A stretch of DNA of 64,000 nt from Bdellovibrionales bacterium Ga0074139 (lineage in GTDB: Bacteria > Bdellovibrionota > Bdellovibrionia > Bdellovibrionales > Bdellovibrionaceae): NCBI GenBank assembly GCA_001464795.1, contig LNEB01000012.1, forward strand, positions 1-64,000. Reading direction: 5' to 3'. The notes beneath the pieces were generated by a model, which saw nothing but the letters and a program-made list of their open reading frames with translations, did not search any database and was not told where the DNA came from. Positions within the stretch are counted from its first letter, which is position 1, and every line of letters begins with the position of its first letter. Positions 53,831-61,145 of this stretch are shown here, piece by piece. The position numbers and the translations under genes were made by a program.

Positions 53831-54957
53831 TCCTTGAAATTGCCAGACCCGAGCACAGTTGGGAACTGAAACAATTTTTTGGTCAATTCACTATGGGCGA
53901 ATTGATAGAGCTCAAAATAGATCGCCACGATGATTTTTTTCTTCCCTACGACATTCAATCTGATCAGCACGTGACCTACACTTTGCGAGATCCAAAAGAT
54001 AAAAAATTGCAAGGTGTGGCCACCTTTGTGATCCAAAATATGTGGTTGGGTGGAAGACTGCAAACAGTGGCCATCGGTCGTGATCTTCGTATTAATAACA
54101 ACCGAGGAGCCATTCTCGCTTGGGGTCAGCACTTTCAACCGGTTTTAGATGAAATTCGCAAAGCCTACGATGTGGATCATTTTTTTTCGGTGCTGAATGT
54201 TTCAGATGCTAAGGTTCTGAATACTTTTATTCGTCCGCGAAATACCAAAAGACCCTGGCCTCGCTATCATTTGTTTCGAAGGTTTAATATCGTAAGCCTT
54301 CATGGAACGCTGCCAGGTGCAAGAAATCCACTGCCTCGATTAAGAATAAAAAAAGTGGATGAAACCTTAGAAGAGGCATTGCTTTATTACATCTTACAAA
54401 AGAAAAAAGACCGGGATTTATCGGCGATTTATGATCGCTCCTCCACAGAAAATTGGATAGCAAGATGGCAAGGCCTAAACTTAAAAGATTTTTATGTAGC
54501 AGTAGATGCTAATCAAAATATCATTGGCTGCGTGGCCCCTTGGTCCGCTGCTCAAGTTCAAGAATACATTCCTTATCAATACAATCAAGTGGCGCATAAT
54601 TTTCGCCAGTTTTTAAAGTTTGGCAAATGGTTAGGATGGACCAGAACTTTGACAAAACCTGTTCACCGACTGAAACAGGAAGCTCCACTTAATTTTCGCT
54701 ACTTAACGGGACTGCTGGCTGATAACGAAGATATTTTTGAGTCTCTGCTGTGGCGTGTTTATAATGAAATTCATCCCCATGAATTTTTAGTCTACTTACA
54801 GATGCGCAATGATCTACATATGCGGGCCCCTAAAGGCTGGGTCAGCACGAAACTTCCTTATGGTCTTTATTGCTTACTGAAAACTGATCAAAGCTTACCG
54901 GATTTTTTACACCCGTCCAATGACCGCGTTTGTGACTGGGAACCTTTTTATGTCTAA
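53827..54957 (+). CDS. GNAT-like acyltransferase
   Basis: A 376-residue protein; ATG 53827 is chosen for the ATGA overlap with the adenosyltransferase stop. LEIARPEHSWELKQFFG and LQGVATFVIQNMWLGGRLQT, then VAIGRDLRINNNRGA, look like the beta strands and acetyl-CoA loop of GNAT enzymes, and KDFYVAVDANQNIIGCVAPW reads as a second, partial GNAT fold. A two-domain GNAT is plausible. Substrate is unknown. It runs 8 bp into the next gene. Confidence 0.6.
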   Translation: MILEIARPEHSWELKQFFGQFTMGELIELKIDRHDDFFLPYDIQSDQHVTYTLRDPKDKKLQGVATFVIQNMWLGGRLQTVAIGRDLRINNNRGAILAWGQHFQPVLDEIRKAYDVDHFFSVLNVSDAKVLNTFIRPRNTKRPWPRYHLFRRFNIVSLHGTLPGARNPLPRLRIKKVDETLEEALLYYILQKKKDRDLSAIYDRSSTENWIARWQGLNLKDFYVAVDANQNIIGCVAPWSAAQVQEYIPYQYNQVAHNFRQFLKFGKWLGWTRTLTKPVHRLKQEAPLNFRYLTGLLADNEDIFESLLWRVYNEIHPHEFLVYLQMRNDLHMRAPKGWVSTKLPYGLYCLLKTDQSLPDFLHPSNDRVCDWEPFYV

Positions 54958-56320
54958 AAAGACTGTTGTTTTAACAGGGCTTTTTCTTCTTGTTTATTTC
55001 CTCACACTTTTACTTAACGACGGCTTCATGGGAACGGACGAGTACTGGACAGGCATCACTCGCTACGTTCCAGCGCAAACTCAAAATGTGCATAATATTT
55101 TAAAATCAGATGATGTGAAATCCCCTTCACAAATTCTACCCTTGCTGGCCACCTCACATTTGGCTTTGCAAATGGGTGTAACTTCTCCTTACGGTCAGTA
55201 CCGCTTTGTGCAATTTTTTTGGGGATTTCTTTCTATAGGTCTTTTACTGTTTTGTTTGCTGTATTTTATACCTCTTCCCGACCGGAATCTTTCATTATTA
55301 GTTTTTACTTTTTATTTTGCAGCTCCCTTTGTTTTCACTCGCCCCATGTATGAAAGCTTGTCAGCTCCCTTTCTGCTTTTAAGTGCACTTTCTTTAAATA
55401 AATACCTGGATGGTAAAAAAATATTTTTCCTGTTCTTATCCGTGCTGGCTGTCAGCCTGGCCTTTGGGTTTCGTCCGCAAACGGGAATTGCAGCACTAGG
55501 GCTATTGGGCCTAGTCCTATGGAAATCATCAAAAAAAGATTTTTTTATCAGCAGCAGTTTAGGACTTCTATTATTTGTGGGTTATGGCTTTTTTGATTTT
55601 TGGATTTTAGGCGAGTGGCATAAATCCTTAAAAGATATTCTATTTTATAACGTCCAGTTTGGCTCACTTTATGCCGTGCAACCCTGGCACTTCTACATTC
55701 CATTGTCTTTGTTTTTACTGATGACACCTTTTTTTATCAGTCGCTCTTGGTGGAAAGTCTTTAGGCAAAACCTTCCCAAACAATGGCCCTATTGGTTCTA
55801 CATTGTCTTGATCCTGGCCTTGCATTCTTTTTTCCCACAAAAATGGGAGCGTTTTGTGATTCCCGTTATTCCTCTGATTCTTTTAATTTTGATTGATTGG
55901 ATCAAAAATTTTCGGTCGCATAAAATCAGATTAAGCCTATTATTAGCTTTTAATTTTATACTGATGATCCCTGCTTCTTTTTTTCCTGCCCAAACCAACA
56001 TCATTCAGTTCTCTCGGTATTTAAATGCCAAACCTGAAATCGAAACTGTCATTCGTCTGAACAATAATCCTCAGTGGATCACTGAGGTTTTTATTGAAAG
56101 AACCAATTGGCAATGGCAACCCACCACTGAATGGCCTGTTACCATGACATGCAATGAGCGCTTGGTGATGAACCAGAATGACTTTGAAAAGCAAAAATCA
56201 GATTTTGTGATTGAGCAAATCTTTGAAACCAATTGGATTGAAAAATTAGCTTACCGTTTTAATCCCTCAAAAAATGTGCGCCGCACACCGCTTTTTCTTT
56301 TGAAAAGCAAAAACTGTTGA
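54950..56320 (+). CDS. GT-C type membrane glycosyltransferase
   Basis: A 456-residue polytopic protein from ATG 54950, the first Met placed just before the first transmembrane segment (KKTVVLTGLFLLVYFLTLLL). GTDEYWTGITRYVP soon after carries the acidic DE pair that GT-C mannosyltransferases (Alg9/PIG-B group) place in their first extracytoplasmic loop. About nine further hydrophobic segments follow. It probably uses a lipid-phosphate sugar donor for envelope glycans. Confidence 0.6.
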   Translation: MSKKTVVLTGLFLLVYFLTLLLNDGFMGTDEYWTGITRYVPAQTQNVHNILKSDDVKSPSQILPLLATSHLALQMGVTSPYGQYRFVQFFWGFLSIGLLLFCLLYFIPLPDRNLSLLVFTFYFAAPFVFTRPMYESLSAPFLLLSALSLNKYLDGKKIFFLFLSVLAVSLAFGFRPQTGIAALGLLGLVLWKSSKKDFFISSSLGLLLFVGYGFFDFWILGEWHKSLKDILFYNVQFGSLYAVQPWHFYIPLSLFLLMTPFFISRSWWKVFRQNLPKQWPYWFYIVLILALHSFFPQKWERFVIPVIPLILLILIDWIKNFRSHKIRLSLLLAFNFILMIPASFFPAQTNIIQFSRYLNAKPEIETVIRLNNNPQWITEVFIERTNWQWQPTTEWPVTMTCNERLVMNQNDFEKQKSDFVIEQIFETNWIEKLAYRFNPSKNVRRTPLFLLKSKNC

Positions 56321-56363
56321 CCCAGGAACCTGCCTTTGAGTCAATGTTAGCAGGAGAATTAAA

Positions 56364-57266
56364 ATGAAAATTTATTTATTACTTGTCAGTGTTTTTTTTC
56401 ATAGCCTTACTGTTCATGCCAAATTTTTACCTGATAACGAAATCCTTCCTCTTTCTTTTTTGCAAGTGGGCCCTAGCAACACCTCCGAGCAAAAATTTAA
56501 AGAAGTTCTGAACGAAATTCAAAAAATCTATGAACCCGTGGTAGCCACACATGGCGGAAAACTTCGTATTTCTGGTAACTGGCGTGACGAAAAGCTCAAT
56601 GCAGCAGCCAATCAATTGTTTGGCTCATGGAATGTGGTCATCACAGGTGGCTTAGCAAGAAGACCCGAACTAACCACCGATGGATTTATTCTTATTTTGT
56701 GCCATGAACTGGGACATCACTTAGGCGGCGTGTCCTTTGCCAGCAACGGTCCACCCATCGGTGGCACTTGGGCGGCTAACGAAGGTCAATCTGATTATTT
56801 TGCCACACAGTCCTGCGCAAGAAAACTTTGGAACTCAGAACTTGTTGAAAATGAAAAAAGTTATCAAGAATCCAGTTTAGAAATTCGTAGCCAGTGTTTT
56901 AAAGCCTGGAGCGATCAAGACTCACAAAATTTATGTGCACGAATTTTATTAGCTTCCCAATCCGTGGCCTTCACCATGCAAGCTTTAAAAGGTGAAACTC
57001 AGGCTCCTAGCTTTAGCACTCCAGATCCCAAAGTTGTGGCAAAAACAGATTCTAATCACCCAGCCACCCAATGCCGAATGGACACTTCCATGCAAGGGGC
57101 TTTATGTACAAAAATTTTCAATGAAAATTTTATTCCGGGAAAAAATGTGAAGGAAGGGGCTTTTTCAAAACAAGCAGAAACGGAAACAGTGCCTTTCACT
57201 TGTCACCAAGCCGCTGAAGACTTGATAGGTCTTCGTCCCGCTTGCTGGTTTAAATCTTTACTTTAA
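56364..57266 (+). CDS. Secreted HExxH metalloprotease-like protein
   Basis: A 300-residue protein with a signal peptide (MKIYLLLVSVFFHSLTVHAK). ILCHELGHHLGG at about residues 111-122 gives the zinc site, and WAANEGQSDYFATQSC follows about 22 residues later, where Glu140 or Asp144 can be the third ligand. Several Cys suggest disulphides. It resembles gluzincin-type proteases but no family is assigned. AGGAG lies 8 nt before the start. Confidence 0.65.
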   Translation: MKIYLLLVSVFFHSLTVHAKFLPDNEILPLSFLQVGPSNTSEQKFKEVLNEIQKIYEPVVATHGGKLRISGNWRDEKLNAAANQLFGSWNVVITGGLARRPELTTDGFILILCHELGHHLGGVSFASNGPPIGGTWAANEGQSDYFATQSCARKLWNSELVENEKSYQESSLEIRSQCFKAWSDQDSQNLCARILLASQSVAFTMQALKGETQAPSFSTPDPKVVAKTDSNHPATQCRMDTSMQGALCTKIFNENFIPGKNVKEGAFSKQAETETVPFTCHQAAEDLIGLRPACWFKSLL

Positions 57267-57283
57267 TTTTAAGGAGGTCTTTT

Positions 57284-58189
57284 ATGATTTTATCTTTATT
57301 ACTTAGCTTAATCCTTCATGCACCTGCTCAAGCTCAAAATTTACCCAGACAACCCGAACTTCCTCAGCACCCCTCCAGTGCTGATTATGATTACGATCTT
57401 AAAAAAGAATCCTGGACGGAAAATGGCAGGAAAATGGATTTGTATTTACCTGTTAGCAAATCAGGACAGAAGAAACTTTTTCCCGTGGTGGTTTTCGGTC
57501 ATGGCCAAGCCACCGATGTAACAGGTTATGATCTCAGCTTCCAGCATTTGGCTAAAAAAGGAATCGCAGTCCTTCACCCCATGTATGATTCTGGTTTTTT
57601 TGATCAGAAATGGCGGCGCATGGCTGATGATTTTAACCAGCTGACTTTGGCTGCGCTTAAAAAATTTCCTGATCAGCTGAATCCCCGAGAGTTGATTTTT
57701 TCTGGACACTCTAAGGGCGGCTATATTGCTCTGATGGCAGCTGGTGCCCCCAGCCACAATACCTTAGAGATGCGGGCGCAAAAAGTGATCTTGTTTGCAC
57801 CAGCAGGTTTTGATGCCGAGTACTTGAAAAACATGGACATCAATACACCGGTCACTTTGGTTTATTCAGACAGTGACACTATTATCAAACGCCCTGCTAT
57901 GAACGATCTGTATGCAAAACTTAACTCGAGGTTTAAACAATTTATTGAAGTTGTCAGCTATCCAGAATTAAAAGCCGATCATTTTTACCCACTAAGTAAA
58001 TCTTTTTTCTTTGGTGGCACGGACGGAGTTTCTGCTCACCACTTTTATGCTTCATGGAAGTATTTGGTCTCTGCTGGCAATGAAGTTAAAAACGGATCCC
58101 CGCTAAAGGATCCCTATTTGTATGGTGATCAGGCCTTGGACACCGGAGTTTCAGGACTTCAACACAAGCGACTAGAGAAAAGTTTTTAA
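57284..58189 (+). CDS. Secreted alpha/beta hydrolase
   Basis: A 301-residue protein with a signal peptide (MILSLLLSLILHAPAQAQ). FPVVVFGHGQATDVTGYDLS at 66-85 contains the oxyanion region, and the nucleophile Ser143 lies in IFSGHSKGGYIALM. The Asp candidate is in LVYSDSDTIIK and the His candidate in KADHFYPLSK. The layout fits dienelactone hydrolase or chlorophyllase/PET-hydrolase-like esterases. It has a strong AAGGAGG upstream and lies 18 bp after the metalloprotease gene, likely cotranscribed. Confidence 0.75.
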   Translation: MILSLLLSLILHAPAQAQNLPRQPELPQHPSSADYDYDLKKESWTENGRKMDLYLPVSKSGQKKLFPVVVFGHGQATDVTGYDLSFQHLAKKGIAVLHPMYDSGFFDQKWRRMADDFNQLTLAALKKFPDQLNPRELIFSGHSKGGYIALMAAGAPSHNTLEMRAQKVILFAPAGFDAEYLKNMDINTPVTLVYSDSDTIIKRPAMNDLYAKLNSRFKQFIEVVSYPELKADHFYPLSKSFFFGGTDGVSAHHFYASWKYLVSAGNEVKNGSPLKDPYLYGDQALDTGVSGLQHKRLEKSF

Positions 58190-58192
58190 ATT

Positions 58193-58216
58193 TTTTGTCC
58201 GGAACACCGGACAAAA
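58193..58216. terminator. Hairpin between convergent hydrolase and cysK genes
   Basis: TTTTGTCCGG (58193-58202) and CCGGACAAAA (58207-58216) make a 10-bp stem with a 4-nt loop. The T-run precedes and the A-run follows the GC core on both strands, so it may be a transcript-end hairpin without the classical T tail. Confidence 0.5.
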
Positions 58217-58222
58217 CGAGGG

Positions 58223-59206
58223 TTAAAACGTGCCCGGTACCCCTAAAAGGTTTTTGGATTTCAGGAATTCTGGGTTAAAGATTTTTGATTGATACCTCAA
58301 AGCGGAGTCACACAAAACAGTGACAATTTTTTTGCCACTGTTTTTATTTTCCATCCCGTACTGATAGGCACCAAACACATTGAGGGCGGCTGAGGTGCCG
58401 ATCAGAAGCCCTTCTTTTTTAGCTAAATAATAAAGCATGAAAAGCATATCTTGATCACTGACTTGAACAGCATCATCGATGATGGCTTTTTTAAAGTTAG
58501 CGGTTTCTCTCATGATGCCGATACCTTCAGTGATGCTGGATCCACTGGATTGCATTTTTTTATTTTGCACCCAATTGTAAAGTCCCGAGCCCATGGGATC
58601 CACAAGTCTGATGTGAACTTGCTTGTTTTTTTCTTTCAAAAATTGAGACACTCCGGCGATGGTCCCACCGGTTCCCACAGCAGCCAAAAAAGCATCGACT
58701 TTGCCTTCGGTTTGTTGCCAAATTTCGGGTCCCATGGTGTCCCTATGAGCTTGGAAATTAGCTAAGTTTTCAAATTGATTCACCCAGAAAGTATCGGCAC
58801 GTTCAGCGGCTAATTTTTTTGCTGTGTGATAAAAATGATTTTCATTGGCAAAAGGAACAGGATCCACTTTCACAAGCTCAGCACCCAAAGCATTCAAAGC
58901 GTCGTATTTTTCTTGGGATTGATTGTTGGGCATTACGATCAAACATTTATAACCCCGCGAGGCTGCTAGCGTGGCCAAGCCAATTCCCGTGTTCCCAGCA
59001 GTGCCTTCCACTAAAGTGAAACCTTTTTTTAAAAGTCCGTCTTTTTCTGCCTGCTGAATCATGCCCAAGGCGGCCCGGTCTTTTACACTTCCACCAGGAT
59101 TTAAAAATTCCGCTTTGCCAAAAATTTCACAACCTGTGACTTCAGATAAAGAGGAGATTTTAATGAGCGGTGTATTGCCAACGAAATGGGATAGGGATTG
59201 ATTCAT
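58223..59206 (-). CDS. cysK: Cysteine synthase / PLP-dependent beta-replacing enzyme
   Basis: A 327-residue PLP enzyme. LNPGGSVKDRAALGM holds the PLP lysine (Lys42), EGTAGNTGIGLATLA the substrate-binding loop, VGTGGTIAGVSQ the phosphate loop and GTSAALNVFGA the C-terminal Ser site. It makes cysteine from O-acetylserine and sulfide. Some PLP enzymes with this sequence (cystathionine beta-synthase type) use serine and homocysteine; no C-terminal CBS domain is present. It overlaps the preceding small gene by 4 bases. Confidence 0.88.
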   Translation of the reverse strand: MNQSLSHFVGNTPLIKISSLSEVTGCEIFGKAEFLNPGGSVKDRAALGMIQQAEKDGLLKKGFTLVEGTAGNTGIGLATLAASRGYKCLIVMPNNQSQEKYDALNALGAELVKVDPVPFANENHFYHTAKKLAAERADTFWVNQFENLANFQAHRDTMGPEIWQQTEGKVDAFLAAVGTGGTIAGVSQFLKEKNKQVHIRLVDPMGSGLYNWVQNKKMQSSGSSITEGIGIMRETANFKKAIIDDAVQVSDQDMLFMLYYLAKKEGLLIGTSAALNVFGAYQYGMENKNSGKKIVTVLCDSALRYQSKIFNPEFLKSKNLLGVPGTF

Positions 59207-59529
59207 CGAACGTCAAACAGGGATTCGCATGCGGTTAATGCCACTTCCCACCTTTGAGCACTCCATTTTTTTGAAAACACTCCACAATGAAAAACGGAAG
59301 CTCCAGAGGTTCCATTTTTCTGCGCTAGAACTTCGGCTTCTAGTAAATACTCTTGTTTAGCAGAATCAATTAAAGACAAATCAATCCACTTTAAATTTTG
59401 AATTTTTCTATCAGAGGATTTGAAATACTGAGACAAAGAATGGGTGGCTTCTTTTTGTAAACTTGAGCCTCTGGATTTTGCAAAGGCCGGGTGGCTTAGT
59501 AAAGCAATAATGATGACTAAGGTTTTCAT
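59203..59529 (-). CDS. Small unknown exported protein
   Basis: A 108-residue protein. ATG 59529 is chosen because it starts a signal peptide (MKTLVIIIALLSHPAFAKS); a longer version would put 12 non-signal residues in front. The mature part has two Cys, in VFHCGVFSKKW and ALTACESLF, likely paired. It is coupled to cysK by a 4-base overlap (ATGA). Role unknown. Confidence 0.55.
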   Translation of the reverse strand: MKTLVIIIALLSHPAFAKSRGSSLQKEATHSLSQYFKSSDRKIQNLKWIDLSLIDSAKQEYLLEAEVLAQKNGTSGASVFHCGVFSKKWSAQRWEVALTACESLFDVR

Positions 59530-59561
59530 TCCATGGTTTAAAACAAAACCACAGCCGAGGG

Positions 59562-60071
59562 TCAATGGTATGCAGCGTCAACTTCCTCGCGGCGTGGAGT
59601 TTTTCGCCCATCTTTTTTTCTTAGCTCCGCCCAGAACCAAGTCAGCTTGGGATCCACACCGATCACATCACAGAAGGTCACATCACAGGAAAGTCGGAAC
59701 TCATTTTGCAATTTTTTAATGTGTAAATGAAGATCGTCGTAACCAGGTCCCACCACAAAAAATTCCACTTGATCCTTGGCTTGAAGCATTGGCAGTAGCA
59801 AAGCATGAAGTTTATCACCTTCAAGTTGGTCACGCCTGACCAGGCCAGAGTATTTAAAACCTTGGCGTCTTAAGCGAGCTTGGATTCCCCGTTGGATGAC
59901 TCGCACCCAAGGTTGCCAAGCAGAATCGCAGGATAAAAAGGCAATCACAGGATCGCCGCGGAAACCTTTTGTCTTTTTTATTTCCGTCAGCACTTCAGGA
60001 ATACGCACAAGCTGCTCACGAAGCTCTCGTAATTCTAAGTTTTGTCCTGCTGTGAAATAAAGTATTCGCAT
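59562..60071 (-). CDS. Unknown cytoplasmic protein
   Basis: A 169-residue protein with no signal or membrane segment. MRILYFTAGQN, VIAFLSCDSAWQPWVRVIQ and VEFFVVGPGYDDLHLHIKKL look like the beta-alpha units of a Rossmann-type fold. The C-terminus is basic. No family is recognised. It is the first gene of the leftward group with cysK and divergent from gspC. Confidence 0.5.
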   Translation of the reverse strand: MRILYFTAGQNLELRELREQLVRIPEVLTEIKKTKGFRGDPVIAFLSCDSAWQPWVRVIQRGIQARLRRQGFKYSGLVRRDQLEGDKLHALLLPMLQAKDQVEFFVVGPGYDDLHLHIKKLQNEFRLSCDVTFCDVIGVDPKLTWFWAELRKKDGRKTPRREEVDAAYH

Positions 60072-60124
60072 ATAATTATTAAGACACAGTTTTAGGTGTT
60101 TAGGGCTGACACAAATTCAAGAAT

Positions 60125-60172
60125 CCAGACTGAGGTCGGGTCTGGTTTTTCGTGCTATCACCCAGACTTTTT
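60125..60172 (+). promoter_or_regulatory. gspC leader with two overlapping terminator-like hairpins
   Basis: CCAGAC (60125-60130), GTCTGG (60140-60145) and CCAGAC (60162-60167) can pair in two mutually exclusive ways. The first stem has a 9-nt loop and is followed by TTTTT (60146-60150); the second has a 16-nt loop and is followed by TTTTT (60168-60172). Both point toward gspC, and no + strand gene lies directly upstream. Confidence 0.5.
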
Positions 60173-60188
60173 GGTAAGTTTTTAAGTA

Positions 60189-60211
60189 ATAAGTTTATGG
60201 ACTGAACTTAT
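60189..60211. promoter_or_regulatory. Inverted repeat upstream of gspC
   Basis: ATAAGTT (60189-60195) and AACTTAT (60205-60211) form a 7-bp inverted repeat with a 9-nt centre, about 24 nt before the gspC start. TAAGT also occurs twice more just upstream (60175-60187). It is a possible operator. Confidence 0.3.
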
Positions 60212-60234
60212 AGATGACTTCAGGGAAGAGGATC

Positions 60235-61137
60235 ATGAGTAAAAACTTTTTAAAAGGCTCTGAGGGTCGGCATTGGACATCCGTGTATGCTCCGCTGTTG
60301 TTTATTCTGCTGGCCAGTTTTTTAGCGGCTGATTTAGCTGTTCTTTATGCCAGGCAATTTCTTCTTCCAACGGCCTCACCCACTTTACGTGCCCAATCTT
60401 TTCAAGGTCCTACGACCCCTGACCGTAGTCATTATGAAGTGATTGTATCTAGAAATTTATTCAGTGGCGATAATATTATTCCTGACCCAGTTAAAGGTGA
60501 AGGCGCTAACCAACAACAAGAACAAGCCCCTGTGCTTTCTTCGCTCCCTTTGGGTTTGATCGGCACACTTGTGCATTCCAATCCTGAAAAATCCTTAGCA
60601 GCTGTGGAAGCCAAAGGTAAAAATCAAGTGGTGTCCTACGCAGTCAAACAAAACATCGAAGGTGTAGCCATCTTAGAAAAAATTGAACGTGGTAAAATTA
60701 TTTTTCGAAATACGGCCAATGGTCGCTTGGAATACATAGAGCTGCCACAAACAGGGAAACTCGCCTTTGAATCCGCAAAACCCAGTGATGCAGGTGCCAT
60801 TAAAGCTGTTGCAGAGGGCCAGTATGAAATCAACAAAGTGGAACTGGATAAAGTTTTGAATAATATTTCAAGCGTGGTGCAAGAGGCCACCTCGGTTCCT
60901 GCCAGAAGACCTGGAACCGGTGAAGTTTATGGGTTTAGAATTTTAAGTGTGCAACCCACAAGTATTTTGTCACAATTGGTGAAACCCATGGATGTGATTA
61001 CAGCTGCCAATGGCTCTCCGGTAACATCCATTCCACAGGCCATGGAACTTTATAATTCTTTAAAAAATCAATCACGGGTTTGTATCACGGTCGAGCGAGA
61101 TGGTCGCTTAAAAGAAAATTGTTATTCAATTAAATAA
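60235..61137 (+). CDS. gspC: Type II secretion protein GspC
   Basis: A 300-residue inner-membrane protein of the type II secretion system. ATG 60235 is chosen because it follows GAGG by 4 nt; an upstream start lacks one. One transmembrane segment (about 18-38) is followed by the homology region (VSRNLFSGDNIIPD, LPLGLIGTLV), which contacts the secretin N-domain, and a C-terminal PDZ-like domain (about 225-300, MDVITAANGSPVTSIPQAM). It is directly followed by gspD, 8 bp away. Confidence 0.85.
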   Translation: MSKNFLKGSEGRHWTSVYAPLLFILLASFLAADLAVLYARQFLLPTASPTLRAQSFQGPTTPDRSHYEVIVSRNLFSGDNIIPDPVKGEGANQQQEQAPVLSSLPLGLIGTLVHSNPEKSLAAVEAKGKNQVVSYAVKQNIEGVAILEKIERGKIIFRNTANGRLEYIELPQTGKLAFESAKPSDAGAIKAVAEGQYEINKVELDKVLNNISSVVQEATSVPARRPGTGEVYGFRILSVQPTSILSQLVKPMDVITAANGSPVTSIPQAMELYNSLKNQSRVCITVERDGRLKENCYSIK

Positions 61138-61145
61138 GGGGATTT

